DNA of 64,000 nt from Emiliania huxleyi CCMP1516 (taxonomy: Eukaryota > Haptophyta > Isochrysidales > Noelaerhabdaceae). A program made the position numbers and the translations under genes. The notes below the pieces were generated by a model, which was not told where the DNA came from, searched no databases, and was given only the letters and a program-made list of their open reading frames with translations. This document shows positions 42,580 through 52,468 of the stretch, in pieces; position 1 is the stretch's first letter; every line of letters begins with the position of its first letter. The DNA is taken from the NCBI RefSeq assembly GCF_000372725.1, contig NW_005202428.1, forward strand, positions 1,126,169-1,190,168, written 5' to 3'.

Positions 42580-42782
42580 GAGCGGCCGCACATTGCTCGG
42601 TACCCCCCCTGCCCTTCTAAGCCCGTCCCTGCTGCTAGGGGGGGGGGGGTTCTGACCCCCAGCAGCAGAGCGCTGCTGGGGGGGGGGGGGGGGGCCCCCC
42701 GCAACAAAACGCTGCTGCTGGGGGGGGGGTCGGCCATGGGCTTAGAAGGGCAGGGGGGGAACCGAGCAATGTGCGGCCGCTC
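42580..42782. mobile_element. Foldback/MITE element with about 45-bp TIRs
   Basis: The two ends are inverted repeats of about 45 bp (starting GAGCGGCCGCACATTGCTCG) with one mismatch. Flanks are CTG on both sides (42577-42579, 42783-42785), a possible 3-bp TSD. The centre is G/C homopolymers and CAGCAGCAGAGCGCTGCTG. No coding capacity. Confidence 0.75.
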
Positions 42783-42785
42783 CTG

Positions 42786-43466
42786 ATGACACGTAAAAAC
42801 CCGAGAGCAGAATGAGCAATATATGACACGGAACTAGTCCTTTGAGCGTCTCGCCAAAACACAAACTTTCATGACAGCGGGCGAGCGCGGTTACCTGTTT
42901 GCCGCGAGCGCGATGTCCCTTTTATTTATCAAGCCGTATTTAGAGAGCTGCCTGACCCTATTTCTCTATGCCACCCCGTACAGTCGTATTCCACTGTCTT
43001 TTGCGCATAACGATAAAGACCATTTCGCATTGATTTTCCGACCCCGAGCATGCGCGAGCCCCGAGCGAGCGACGCTCGACGGGTCGGGGCTCGAGGCCGT
43101 GCCGTCGACTCTGTCGTGCTCGCTCGAGGCTACAGCCTGCACACGCGCGAGCCGCTCCGGTCTTTTATTTTTATCGGTACTATGAGATTTTGCTATGCCT
43201 CAGATCCTCTGAGATGCGCGCGGCTACTTGCGCGCACACCATGACAAACAGCCACCCTCCATCTCTCCCCTGCCACCTCAAGAGGGGGCGGCCCCGCCGG
43301 CCCCGGGGAGGGGGGTCACACTGACTCGTACCCACAGGCACAGCGCGGCACGATAGAGTGAGCCGGCGCGATGAGGGCATGCGAAGAGTCCTCGTCGGGC
43401 GCGCCATGTGTCCTTGTCAGGACTTACTTCGCGAGCGCCGATTCCGAGGAGAGTCTCCAGACAGAC
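42786..43466. other. Intergenic, no gene seen
   Basis: Left border of the following tandem duplication lies at about 43312 (GGTCACACTGACTCGTACCC). Confidence 0.4.
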
Positions 43467-44666
43467 TCAATCGAGATCGATTTCCTCGACAAGGAAGTCG
43501 GTGGTGACCGGAACTCCTGAGCGGCCGTCCGGGTCCTCGGCGTCGTCGGGCTCGTCCTCGCCCTCGGGCTCGTCCTCGGACGATGAGAGCCACTCCACCG
43601 CCGACGCCTTTCGCTTCTTGTTCTTCTTGCCGTCCGCCGTGGCTCGTGGCGACGTCGACGGAGGCTTGAGGCCGAGGAAGCGCTCGACCCCGAGCTTTGA
43701 AGAGAACTTTCCACCGTCCGGCGCGGTGACCACCAGTTGCGTCGACATTGCCCCGGCCTTCTTGCCGGCGCTGGCGGTCCACGCCCGGCACCGCACGGTC
43801 CAGTCGTCGGTGGACTCAGTGGCCTCCGACGTGGCCCCTTTGATGTACGCCGCGGATGCGCGCTCCTTGACGGTGTCGATGGCGGAGAGGAGGCGCTCGT
43901 CGCTCTCGCTGAGCGGGCGGAGTGGAGGTGGCTTGGACGGGGCGGCACGGCTCGGCTTTGCGCCCCCCGCCGCCTTTGGCGCCGCTGGTGGCTTGAGGCC
44001 GAGTTGCCGCTCGACCGCTAGGACGGACTGCAGCCGCGTGCCGTCTGGCGCCGTCACCGAGAGCGTCGTCGCGCCAGCGGGGCTCAGCTTCACCTTGACC
44101 GTCCATCCGTTGCTGCTCGACTCGGTCGCGTCGGCCTTGTGCTGCTTGACGCGCTGCTTGACGCGCTGGATCATGTCGAGGATGAGCCGATCGGCGGGGC
44201 TAGACTGCCGGATTTGCATCAGAGCAAGGGCGGCGGCGGGGTCCGAGGGGGCTCCTCCGCCGAGCCCGCCGCCGCCGCCATCGCCGCCGCCATCGCCGCC
44301 GGTGCCGCCGCCCTCCCGTGCCTCACGCTCCCGCGCCAGCTGCGCCAGCAGGTTGTTGGGGATGGGCGGCGGCTCATCGTCAGAGTCGTCGAGGTCCACC
44401 GAGTCGATGTTTTGCACCGCAGTGGCGGTCACGCGCCGCACCGCTCGCCAAGCGTTGGCGTTGTCGCACCGCTCCTGGATCAGCCCCTTGCGAGGGTGCT
44501 TATACACGCGGGCGCGGCCGCCTGGGACGTCGATCACGATCTCGTTGGAAAACGCAGCTTGCGCCGGCACCCAGGCCGCTTCGAGAAGCGCCGTAACGGA
44601 TGGCGAGTACGGGCGGTAATTGATCTCGGTGGCGCCTCCGGCGTCCCAGCTCCACTGTGATGCCAT
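43467..44666 (-). CDS. WWE-like plus two MBD-like domains, copy 1
   Basis: 399 codons from ATG 44666 (MASQWSWDAGGATEINYRPY). The first 85 residues resemble a WWE domain: paired Trp, then SVTALLEAAWV, VIDVPGGRARVYKHPRKG and NAWRAVRRV. After an acidic/Gly linker come two related domains: GWTVKVKLSPAGATTLSVTA, PDGTRLQSVLAVERQLGLKP, and DDWTVRCRAWTASAG with STQLVVTAPDGGKFSSKLGV and ERFLGLKP. The W...PDGxxxxSxxxVxxxLGLKP pattern is like methyl-CpG-binding domains. A basic patch KKNKKRKAS and acidic tail follow. Possibly links ADP-ribose or ubiquitin signalling to chromatin; domain calls are by eye. Confidence 0.65.
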   Translation of the reverse strand: MASQWSWDAGGATEINYRPYSPSVTALLEAAWVPAQAAFSNEIVIDVPGGRARVYKHPRKGLIQERCDNANAWRAVRRVTATAVQNIDSVDLDDSDDEPPPIPNNLLAQLAREREAREGGGTGGDGGGDGGGGGLGGGAPSDPAAALALMQIRQSSPADRLILDMIQRVKQRVKQHKADATESSSNGWTVKVKLSPAGATTLSVTAPDGTRLQSVLAVERQLGLKPPAAPKAAGGAKPSRAAPSKPPPLRPLSESDERLLSAIDTVKERASAAYIKGATSEATESTDDWTVRCRAWTASAGKKAGAMSTQLVVTAPDGGKFSSKLGVERFLGLKPPSTSPRATADGKKNKKRKASAVEWLSSSEDEPEGEDEPDDAEDPDGRSGVPVTTDFLVEEIDLD

Positions 44667-44744
44667 GTGTTGGGACGGTGGTTGCTCAGGCACTCGGAGA
44701 GCAAAGCAGCAATGAGTGAAATCGGAGGAGAGATGACAAGGCGG

Positions 44745-45300
44745 AAAAAAATCCGCGAACGCGCGCAAGTTCAAGATCCTGCAGTCGCGGAAGTGGCAGG
44801 ACACGGAGCTTGACGTGGCGCGCTTCATCAAGCTCTTCCCGTCGCAGATGCACGAGGGAAAGCGCAAGCGGCCGACGGTGTTGCGCGACGCGCTCCGAGT
44901 CAACGGCGTCGGCGTGGGCTTCGAAGCGGCAGCGCGCACCGACATCGCCATGGACAAGGCGGGCGCACGAGATCAAGCTGCGGGTGCTCGAGAAGCTCAC
45001 GCCGGCGCTCGGGCGGCAGACGGCCGAGCTCCTCGGACGCTTCACCCTCAAGGCGTCGAACGCGCTCAACCACGTCGCCCGTGGCTGCGAGCCCTCGGTC
45101 ACACGTGAGCCGCTCGAGTACGCGGGCGAGACGCAAGCGCAGCTCTTCCGCACGCTCACCGCCACCAGCCCCTCCGAGATCCGCGACGTGCAGCACGACG
45201 CCAACCCCGCCGGCCCGACGGAGCGGCGGTGCGAGGAGGCGATGCACCTCTCGCAGCGGAATGGCGGCTTCGGCTGGGCGCACCCACGACTCATGGGGTC
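44745..45300 (+). pseudogene. Frameshifted reverse-transcriptase-like fragment
   Basis: Reads ARKFKILQSRKWQDTELDVA, RFIKLFPSQMHEGKRKRPTV, LRDALRVNGVGVGF in one frame to about 44960, then continues in another frame with IKLRVLEKLTPALGRQTAEL, NALNHVARGCEPSVTREPLE and AMHLSQRNGGFGWAHPRLMG. The last part resembles the end of non-LTR retrotransposon reverse transcriptases (LP...GGLGL). Frame break plus missing catalytic core make it a relic. It sits exactly between the two WWE gene copies. Confidence 0.4.
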
Positions 45301-45443
45301 ACACTGACTCGTACCCACAGCGCGGCACGATAGAGTGAGCCGGCGCGATGAGGGCATGCGAAGAGTCCTCGTCGGGCGCGCCATGTGTCCTTGTCAGGAC
45401 TTACTTCGCGGGCGCCGATTCCGAGGAGAGTCTCCAGACAGAC

Positions 45444-46646
45444 TCAATCGAGATCGATTTCCTCGACAAGGAAGTCGGTGGTTTCCGGAACTCCTGAGCG
45501 GCCGTCCGGGTCCTCGGCGTCGTCGGGCTCGTCCTCGCCCTCGGGCTCGTCCTCGGACGATGAGAGCCACTCCACCGCCGACGCCTTTCGCTTCTTGTTC
45601 TTCTTGCCGTCCGCCGTGGCTCGTGGCGATGTCGACGGAGGCTTGAGGCCGAGGAAGCGCTCGACCCCGAGCTTTGAAGAGAACTTTCCACCGTCCGGCG
45701 CGGTGACCACCAGTTGCGTCGACATTGCCCCGGCCTTCTTGCCAGCGCTGGCGGTCCACGCCCGGTACCGCACGGTCCAGTCGTCGGTGGACTCAGTGGC
45801 TTCCGACGTGGCCCCTTTGATGTACGCAGCGGATGCGCGCTCCTTGACGGTGTCGATGGCGGAGAGGAGGCGCTCGTCGCTCTCGCTGAGCGGGCGGAGA
45901 AGTGGCGACGGCTTGGATGGGGCGGCACGGCTCGGCTTTGCGCCCCCCGCCGCCTTTGGCGCCGCTGGTGGCTTGAGGCCGAGGAGCCGCTCGACCGCTA
46001 GGACGGACTGCAGCCGCGTGCCGTCTGGCGCCGTCACCGAGAGCGTCGTCGCGCCAGCGGGGCTCAGCTTCACCTTGACCACCCATCCGTTGCTGCTCGA
46101 CTCGGTCGCGTCGGCCTTGTGCTGCTTGACCCGCTGCTTGACGCGCTGGATCATGTCGAGAATGAGCCGGTCGGCGGGGCTAGACTGCCGGATTTGCATC
46201 AGAGCAAGGGCGGCGGCGGGGTCCGAGGGGGCTCCTCCGCCGAGCCCGCCGCCGCCGCCATCGCCGCCGCCATCGCCGCCGGTGCCGCCGCCCTCCCGTG
46301 CCTCACGCTCCCGCGCCAGCTGCGCCAGCAGGTTGTTGGGGATGGGCGGCGGCTCATCGTCAGAGTCGTCGAGGTCCACCGAGTCGATGTTTTGCACCGC
46401 AGTGGCGGTCACGCGCCGCACCGCTCGCCAAGCGTTGGCGTTGTCGCAGCGCTCCTGGATCAGCCCCTTGCGAGGGTGCTTATACACGCGGGCGCGGCCG
46501 CCTGGGACGTCGATCACGATCTCGTTGGAAAACGCAGCTTGCGCCGGCACCCAGGCCGCTTCGAGAAGCGCCGCAACGGATGGCGAGTACGGGCGGTAAT
46601 TGATCTCGGTGGCGCCTCCGGCGTCCCAGCTCCACTGTGATGCCAT
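45444..46646 (-). CDS. WWE-like plus two MBD-like domains, copy 2
   Basis: 400 codons from ATG 46646, colinear with copy 1 and about 97-98% identical by eye. Differences include RLLGL for RQLGL, WVVKV for WTVKV, a one-residue length change in the SKPSPLLRPL linker, and VPET for VPVT near the end. Both copies keep full open frames, so both may be functional. Flanking non-coding sequence is duplicated too (45296-46730 versus 43312-44750). Confidence 0.65.
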   Translation of the reverse strand: MASQWSWDAGGATEINYRPYSPSVAALLEAAWVPAQAAFSNEIVIDVPGGRARVYKHPRKGLIQERCDNANAWRAVRRVTATAVQNIDSVDLDDSDDEPPPIPNNLLAQLAREREAREGGGTGGDGGGDGGGGGLGGGAPSDPAAALALMQIRQSSPADRLILDMIQRVKQRVKQHKADATESSSNGWVVKVKLSPAGATTLSVTAPDGTRLQSVLAVERLLGLKPPAAPKAAGGAKPSRAAPSKPSPLLRPLSESDERLLSAIDTVKERASAAYIKGATSEATESTDDWTVRYRAWTASAGKKAGAMSTQLVVTAPDGGKFSSKLGVERFLGLKPPSTSPRATADGKKNKKRKASAVEWLSSSEDEPEGEDEPDDAEDPDGRSGVPETTDFLVEEIDLD

Positions 46647-46769
46647 GTGTTGGGACGGTGGTTGCTCAGGCACTCGGAGAGCAAAGCAGCAATGAGTGAA
46701 ATCGGAGGAGAGAGGACTCGGCGAAAAAAAAATACGCCTGCTCAAGTCCGAGTTCACCACAAACTCACC

Positions 46770-47177
46770 ACTTGGCGGTAAATGATCGCAGTGGGCGTCA
46801 GAAGAGTCATCCTTGCGCGAGGAGAGCTCGATAAACTCGAGGGGCCAGGATTGGGCCGCGAGGAGGGCAGAGTTACGCCGAGAGGCGAGAGCAAGGGATC
46901 GGCAGGCAGCGGCGTCGTCGCAGAACGAGGCAGAGGGGAGCGAAGCGACAGAGGAAGAAGCGACAAGAGAAAGAACGACGAGAGTGGGAGGACCGCGAGG
47001 TGGTATGAAAGTTGCAGCGAGAATCGGAGAGGGACTGCGAAGAGAGATAGGAAGAGGCAGACGCCCAAGGGTGGGCGACGGCTAGCGCACCACACCCCTC
47101 TTCTTAAAATCCCTGTGTGGTGGCGGCGTGCCGTCCTCCCATCCCTCCCTTGGGTTGCCTGTTTTCTTTCTTTTTTT
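46770..47177 (+). mobile_element. Retroposon R1, copy B (longest)
   Basis: 408 bp with a T-rich tail. Flanks CACAAACTCACC (46758-46769) and CACAACCTCACC (47178-47189) match at 11 of 12. Contains an open frame 46813-47085 (RRAELRREARARDRQAAASS to RPRVGDG stop) colinear with copy A. Confidence 0.8.
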
Positions 47178-47189
47178 CACAACCTCACC

Positions 47190-47649
47190 CGCCGCAGGCC
47201 TTGCTCAACCAGGTCGAGCACACATGATAGGGCGGATCTCTAAAAGAAAAACAAAGGTCCATACACACTTAACAAAAGAGGGGTGGGGTCGGTCCGCCAC
47301 GTACCTAGGTACGGGCGAAAACCAGCAGTCCTCCTCCGGGAATGTTCGCCCCTGTCGCCTGTCTGTGTTGTTGTGCTGTTGTTTGTCTCTTGGCACCTTG
47401 GAGTGCTGGGGGGGGCGACAGGGGGGGGACGTGGCCTTGAGTGATGTGTACGCCCACTCAGGGTGTGTGTGGCAGCCCGCTGGCTGTGGTGTCTTGTGAG
47501 CTTGTTTGTGTCTGTGTGTCGCTCGTGCGTGTCGTCATCATCTGTCCAGCGTCCACCCATACCGCGTTGGTGTCCAGTCCGAGCCTGACTGTTCTTCGCC
47601 TTCCTACATACATACGTAAGAGCTACATACACTACGTACGTACACTGAA
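47190..47649. other. Intergenic
   Basis: About 35 bp near 47385-47425 (CTTGGCACCTTGGAGTGCTG) recurs inverted near 29205-29240. No gene seen. Confidence 0.4.
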
Positions 47650-49063
47650 ATGAACGTGAGAACACTCAAACTTGAGTCACGCTTGAAACCATCGACCATG
47701 GCGCCAATCGCCGCCCCATCTCCCGCGCAATTTGTTGCGTCCATGGGGATGGGAATAAACCTCGGCAACGTGCTCGATGCGCCGAAGGAGGGCCAGTGGG
47801 CGGCGCCTGCAGAAGAGCGATACTTTGACTCTTATGCTGCGGCCGGCTTCCGGTCGGTGCGCGTTCCGTGTCGCTGGTCTCAGCACACGTCGACAACCCC
47901 TCCTTACATCACCGCACACAATCCATTCCTGGCGCGTGTATTTGAGGTCGCTGGCTGGTCAATCTCTCGCAAGCTTCGGACTGTAATCAACGCGCACCAC
48001 GATGATTGGCTCGATGGCGCGGCTGATGACGCGGCATTTACGAGGGCGCTGGACCGTCTCGTCGCCATCTGGCGTACCGTCGGCGAACGCTTCGCCCACG
48101 TCCCCGACAACCTGCTCGCCTTTGAGGTGTACAACGAGCCCCACTTAAACATGACGACCCGCTGGCTCAACCGGATGAATGCCGCAGTGCTCGCGGTTCT
48201 ACCGAGTAGGGTTTCCCGGATTCCCGTAGGACCTCTGCGACACTTTGCTGCGCGTACGAGTAGGCCATCCGCGAGACCAGCCCGACGCGTACCGTCTTTC
48301 TGGGTGGGCTGCGGTGGATGAACCCGCACTGGATCGTGACCAACCCCGACGCCATCGACCTGTTGCCCGAGCCGGCGCCGTCGGACCCGCACGTGGCACT
48401 CGAGGCACCTGTCGATAACCACAGGAGCGCCTCGCATCGGGTCCGGCCCCCTAACCCTGTCGCCCTGCCTGTCTCTCGAGGTTCACTCCTACAATCCGTT
48501 CGACTTTTGTGGCGGCGACGGGGGTAGGCCGCCGCGCGTGCACTCGTGGCCCGTCGGCGCCGTAGAAGATTGGGCAACGCAGCTTCACGCGTGGGCGGAG
48601 CGGCGCAACGTCTCCATACTGCTCGGCGAGTTTGGATGCACGCGCCGGCAGAGCAACGCGAGCGGCCGCCTCGCGTGGTACGCCGCGTCTGCCGCTGCGG
48701 TCGCGCGGCACGGTTTTGCCGCGACGGTGTGGGACGATTCGGGCGACTTTGCCGTCTGGGTGCGCGTGCGTATTGCGACTTGCGTTGCGTGATGATGGTC
48801 TTCACGGCCCGCCCCGTGCCTTCCAGGACCGCAAGACCGGCGCGTGGGACGAGGCGGTGCTCCGTGCGCTAGGGCTCGAGGGCGCAGCAACATCGCCAGC
48901 GCGGGGCTGGCCCGGTTTCCCCGCTGCGAGGGGAATGGATGGGTTGCCGCCGCTCTTGGGCGACACTCGGCTACCCGGGCCCTCGTGGCGCCCATTCGAC
49001 TACGGGCAGGGCGGGAGCTTGGGCGGGGAGGTAGTGAGAGGTCGAGGCGCGCAGGTCGCGTGA
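47650..49063 (+). CDS. Glycoside hydrolase family 5 (cellulase-like)
   Basis: Exons 47650-48210, 48264-48404, 48481-48771 and 48827-49063. FVASMGMGINLGNVLDAP opens the barrel; RSVRVPCRWS and INAHHDDW give strand ends. FEVYNEPH carries the acid/base Glu and ILLGEFGC the nucleophile Glu, with HSYNPFDFC and ATVWDDSG between and after, matching GH5 endoglucanases. Length of about 400 is normal. Introns 1 and 3 are GT-AG; intron 2 is GC-AG (GAG|GCACCT). No clear signal peptide from either ATG (47650 or 47698), so it may act inside the cell, for example in wall or glycan remodelling. Substrate not determinable. Confidence 0.85.
48211..48263 (+). other. 53-nt intron between 8-bp direct repeats
   Basis: CGAGTAGG at 48203-48210 and 48257-48264. 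GT donor, splice joins LPSR|AIRETSPT in phase. Confidence 0.6.
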
Positions 49064-49362
49064 AGAGGTGAGGCAATAGAGGTGACACATACAGGGAGCA
49101 CTACTTTTCGTCTTCCCCCCCTCACAACAACACTCAACAGAAAGACAGACACAGCTACACCTCTTTGCAGGAGGCTTGCAAGGGAGGGCGAGGGAGGACG
49201 GCTCAAGGCACAGGGTCGGGAAATAAATAAAATGGAGCCAGGCAGGACCCACCCGTGAGTAGGAATCTTAGAAAAAAAAAACGGCGCACGCAAGGCGGTC
49301 CGTCGAGCGGCGGCTCCCGGCTCGCTCGGCTCGCACGGCTCGCACAGGCTCGTCCTATTCCT

Positions 49363-51576
49363 ATGGACACCTGCGAGTACGACGACAGCCTCCCATACAG
49401 GTACTTTCTGCCAAACGGCTCGCTGGTGACCCATGGCGTCTACACGGATGTCCCCGGCTACTCTGCACCGGTGTGCGTCTTCAGCACCGAGCTCTGTGTC
49501 AGCAACATGCGCGGCGAGACGTCCGACGAGTGCTGCAAGCCCAACTCGTCGCAGCCGCCCTTCTGGGTCCCGCTCGTCATCGGCGTGGTTGGCTACGAAA
49601 CCTTGAAGCAGGTCGTCGGCTCTTGGTTGCGCGGCAAGGAGGAGGCCAGGTCGGCCATGGCCTTGGCCCGCGAAGCGCACGCCAAGGACGACGTGCTCTT
49701 CGTTGACTGGTACCTTCCGGATCTTGGCCCTGGGTGCAAGCTCCTGATACCGGGCCACGCCCACGCCTACACTGTCAAGGCGCTCGGCCTCGGGGAGACG
49801 GCGAGGGCATCGGCGCTCACGGACGGCAGCCTGCCGATCACGCTCAGGGAAGGTCTATCTGCCGGCGCGAGCGCGGGCACGAGTGTCACGGAGAGGGAGG
49901 TTGACGACCCTATGGAGCATATGTTCCGACAGTACGACGGCCTCGGAATGCTCGTCCTATTCATCGTCTTTATGCTCAGCCTCTCGGCGGGCATCATGCA
50001 GGGCTCAATCATGGCGCCAGAGATCCAGGCGACGCTCGACCCGACCGAGCGCTCCGCCGAGCTCGCAATCTCCTCATTTATCGCGCCCGTGCGCGAGATC
50101 TTTGCCTTCCTCGAGGACGGGATGGTGGTGCGCGTCTCGTACGCCATCGCCGCCGGCCGCAACGCGGAGCTCAACCTGCTTCTGCACATCTCCATCGTCG
50201 GCGGCATCGCCACCGGCCTGCTCGCCTTCCTCTGCATGATGGCCATCGCGCTCTCGCCCTCGGCCGCGGTCCTCCTCGACCCCTCCTCCTCCTCCAACCA
50301 GCAGCTGCTCGAGGAGGGCTGCTCTCTCGTGCCGGAGCCCGCGACGCTGCTCGCCGCAGCGCGCTCGTACTGGCTGCTCGCCACCGCCGTCTGGATCGGC
50401 GGGTTCATGCGAAAGGGCGTCGACGGCTTCATGCTGGGCTCGGGCTACCTGATCACGTACCTGATGCCCTCGATCCTCAGCGGCGGCTTGCCGCTCGTAA
50501 TCTGGTTCGTTGGCAAGCCGGCGACGAGCACAAACGGCTTCTCGCCGCTGACGCTGCTCGGCGTGGCGATGGGCACCGACGACTGGATCAACGCCATCGC
50601 GCTGCTCCTCTTCATTGCGTGCGCGCGCGACCTCCAGAAGCGTTACGACCTGCGGCTGCTCCTGCCGTGGCGAAAAGCACCCCCGGGCGCGCCGGGCGAG
50701 ACGTCACCGAGGGAGGTCATGCTCAAGGTGCTGCGTGAGAGCTCCGAGCTGATGATCATCGACCTGGTCATTCAGGTCTCACGCACCGCAACCATATACC
50801 TCGCCGCCAGCCAGTCGGCCGAGCTGGCGTACAAACTCTCCGCGCCAGCCGCTGCATATTGGGTCCTGGGTCCCGCAAACGTGCAAGGCTACATCATCAT
50901 GTTCCGCACGATGGGCTCGAAGCTGATCGCAAACGGCCGGCACCGCGCATATCTGCAGATGTTCCTCGCCGTCTTCCTCCTCTCGCTCATCATGTCAGTC
51001 TACTCAGTCATCGCCTCGATCATATGGCGAGACGAGTTTACGCAGAGCTACGGCAAGACCGCATGCGTCTACGCATCGAGCGCCAACTGCACGGGCGCGT
51101 ACGCCAATGTCTTTATGACCCCCGGCGGTGGGACCGAGACGTCCGCCTTCAACCTCCCGGGCGTTTTCGTCGCTCTCGGGCCTGTCGTCGGGGTGCGAAT
51201 GATCTTTATGACGGCCCGCGTCGGCCTCAACACGTCGCACGACTTCCGGTACATGTCGCTGTGCGCGCTGGCTGCAGGCATCGCCTTCATCCCGATGCTA
51301 CTCGTTTGCCACTACTACTGGCGCAGTGCCCTCGGCTACTACCTGTCGATGAACCTGGTCGAGTTTCTGCTCGCGATTCTCTACGGCGCGCGCATGGTCG
51401 GCCACGTCCACAAGCTGATCAAGGGCGAGCCGGGGCCGTGGACCGAGCACATGGGCGAGGTCCGCCGGGCGACGGAAGAGCGGCTCAGCAAGGGGCGGGC
51501 GTCTCGAGGACCGTCAAGGCGCGACTCAAGTAGGGCGAAAGTCATGGACTCAAGGCAAGTCCTGGAGCTGGAATGA
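49363..51576 (+). CDS. MATE-like polytopic transporter
   Basis: 737 codons, no intron seen. Start at ATG 49363 (MDTCEYDDSLPYRYF); the open frame before it has no ATG and a poly-A run. A Cys-containing N-terminal region of about 80 residues precedes one span (FWVPLVIGVVGYE), a soluble segment with DDVLFVDWYLPDLGPGCKLL, and then 10-12 spans. The internal layout (SFIAPVREIFAFLEDGMVVRVSYAIAAGRNAELNLLLHISIVGG, WIGGFMRKGVDGFMLGSGYLI, then a second half starting ELMIIDLVIQVSRTATIYLA) resembles the two-lobed MATE/MOP exporters. Likely proton- or sodium-coupled efflux; substrate unknown. The tail is basic and Ser-rich. Confidence 0.65.
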   Translation: MDTCEYDDSLPYRYFLPNGSLVTHGVYTDVPGYSAPVCVFSTELCVSNMRGETSDECCKPNSSQPPFWVPLVIGVVGYETLKQVVGSWLRGKEEARSAMALAREAHAKDDVLFVDWYLPDLGPGCKLLIPGHAHAYTVKALGLGETARASALTDGSLPITLREGLSAGASAGTSVTEREVDDPMEHMFRQYDGLGMLVLFIVFMLSLSAGIMQGSIMAPEIQATLDPTERSAELAISSFIAPVREIFAFLEDGMVVRVSYAIAAGRNAELNLLLHISIVGGIATGLLAFLCMMAIALSPSAAVLLDPSSSSNQQLLEEGCSLVPEPATLLAAARSYWLLATAVWIGGFMRKGVDGFMLGSGYLITYLMPSILSGGLPLVIWFVGKPATSTNGFSPLTLLGVAMGTDDWINAIALLLFIACARDLQKRYDLRLLLPWRKAPPGAPGETSPREVMLKVLRESSELMIIDLVIQVSRTATIYLAASQSAELAYKLSAPAAAYWVLGPANVQGYIIMFRTMGSKLIANGRHRAYLQMFLAVFLLSLIMSVYSVIASIIWRDEFTQSYGKTACVYASSANCTGAYANVFMTPGGGTETSAFNLPGVFVALGPVVGVRMIFMTARVGLNTSHDFRYMSLCALAAGIAFIPMLLVCHYYWRSALGYYLSMNLVEFLLAILYGARMVGHVHKLIKGEPGPWTEHMGEVRRATEERLSKGRASRGPSRRDSSRAKVMDSRQVLELE

Positions 51577-52468
51577 CGGGCGGCGCGCCCTACGCCTGTG
51601 TGCGTGGGCGCGCGCGCACACAAATAATGTAGTCCTTTTATTATAGTTTATTATATGTAAAGCACACGGGCTAGTGCCATTTCACTGTGGCACAGCTCGC
51701 GTTACAAAACCTTGATTTGACCATTTGCGCCATTTTGTCCCTCTCGGTGCCTTCCAGAGGCAGCTGCGACCCCGCCAAGTGGACGGGGGCACCCGGCAGG
51801 TGGCGCGGAGTCCCCCCGTCCACTCGGCGGGGTCGCAGCTGATTCTGTGCGTCCTGGGGAGGGACAAAATTGTCGCCGCCGGAGACGACTCGACGCCGCT
51901 GAGATTGGAGATCAAGCTCTGACAGGTCGCACGTCGCTCCTTTGACGCCGACGTGACTCACCCGTGCAGATCACATCAGGACACGGTCTCGACGCGCTCG
52001 GTACGACGCCTGCGACCCGTCTCGGGTAAGGTGGCACGACGCTCATCGCGCCTACCAGCGCTGCCGTACACGTTGCCACGACGAGGTCGAGCACGCTTCT
52101 ATACGCTCGCCGAGCCTTCCTTTCCATCCAATTAGGCAGCCTGGGAACGGTGGCGGTCAGAGGCAAAGCCTACGAGGGGTGGTGGAACCACATGTCACGG
52201 CTACTGCCGGCTCGACCCCACGATAGCCTCCGAAGGCTGACTTTGCGGCACCATCATCGGACGATGTCGACGAGTTGGGTCGCTCTCGCGGTAGCCAGAT
52301 GACCTCTCTTTCTAGGAGCATCGGCCATGGCCGCAGGGAGCGCGGGGGAGGGCGCTGGAAGCAACACGGAGCTCCGTTGGAGACGTTTTCAAGAGATTAG
52401 CGTGTCAGAGTGAAATGGCACTAGCCACGCCATTCGATTCGCCCAGCGCTTATATATCGCGCCGCACA
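51577..52468. other. Intergenic with long hairpin; possible leftward exon
   Basis: Holds the hairpin at 51733-51869. A leftward frame 52166-51990 (LPNWMERKARRAYRSVLDLV) ending in a GTGAGT donor near 51966 might be a 5' exon, but no continuation was found. Confidence 0.35.
51733..51869. repeat. Long imperfect hairpin (foldback)
   Basis: Inner arms 51761-51788 and 51814-51841 pair over 28 bp with one mismatch; outer arms TTTTGTCCCTC (51733-51743) and GAGGGACAAAA (51859-51869) pair perfectly. Total about 137 nt with an apical loop of about 25 nt. Confidence 0.8.

Noticed and set aside
43408..46599. Long rightward frames (about 400 codons) opposite both WWE genes
   Set aside because: Ser-rich antisense shadows; the leftward frame has the recognisable domains and a good ATG.
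49255..49362. N-terminal extension of the MATE-like protein
   Set aside because: Starts at GTG and runs through a poly-A stretch; first ATG is 49363.
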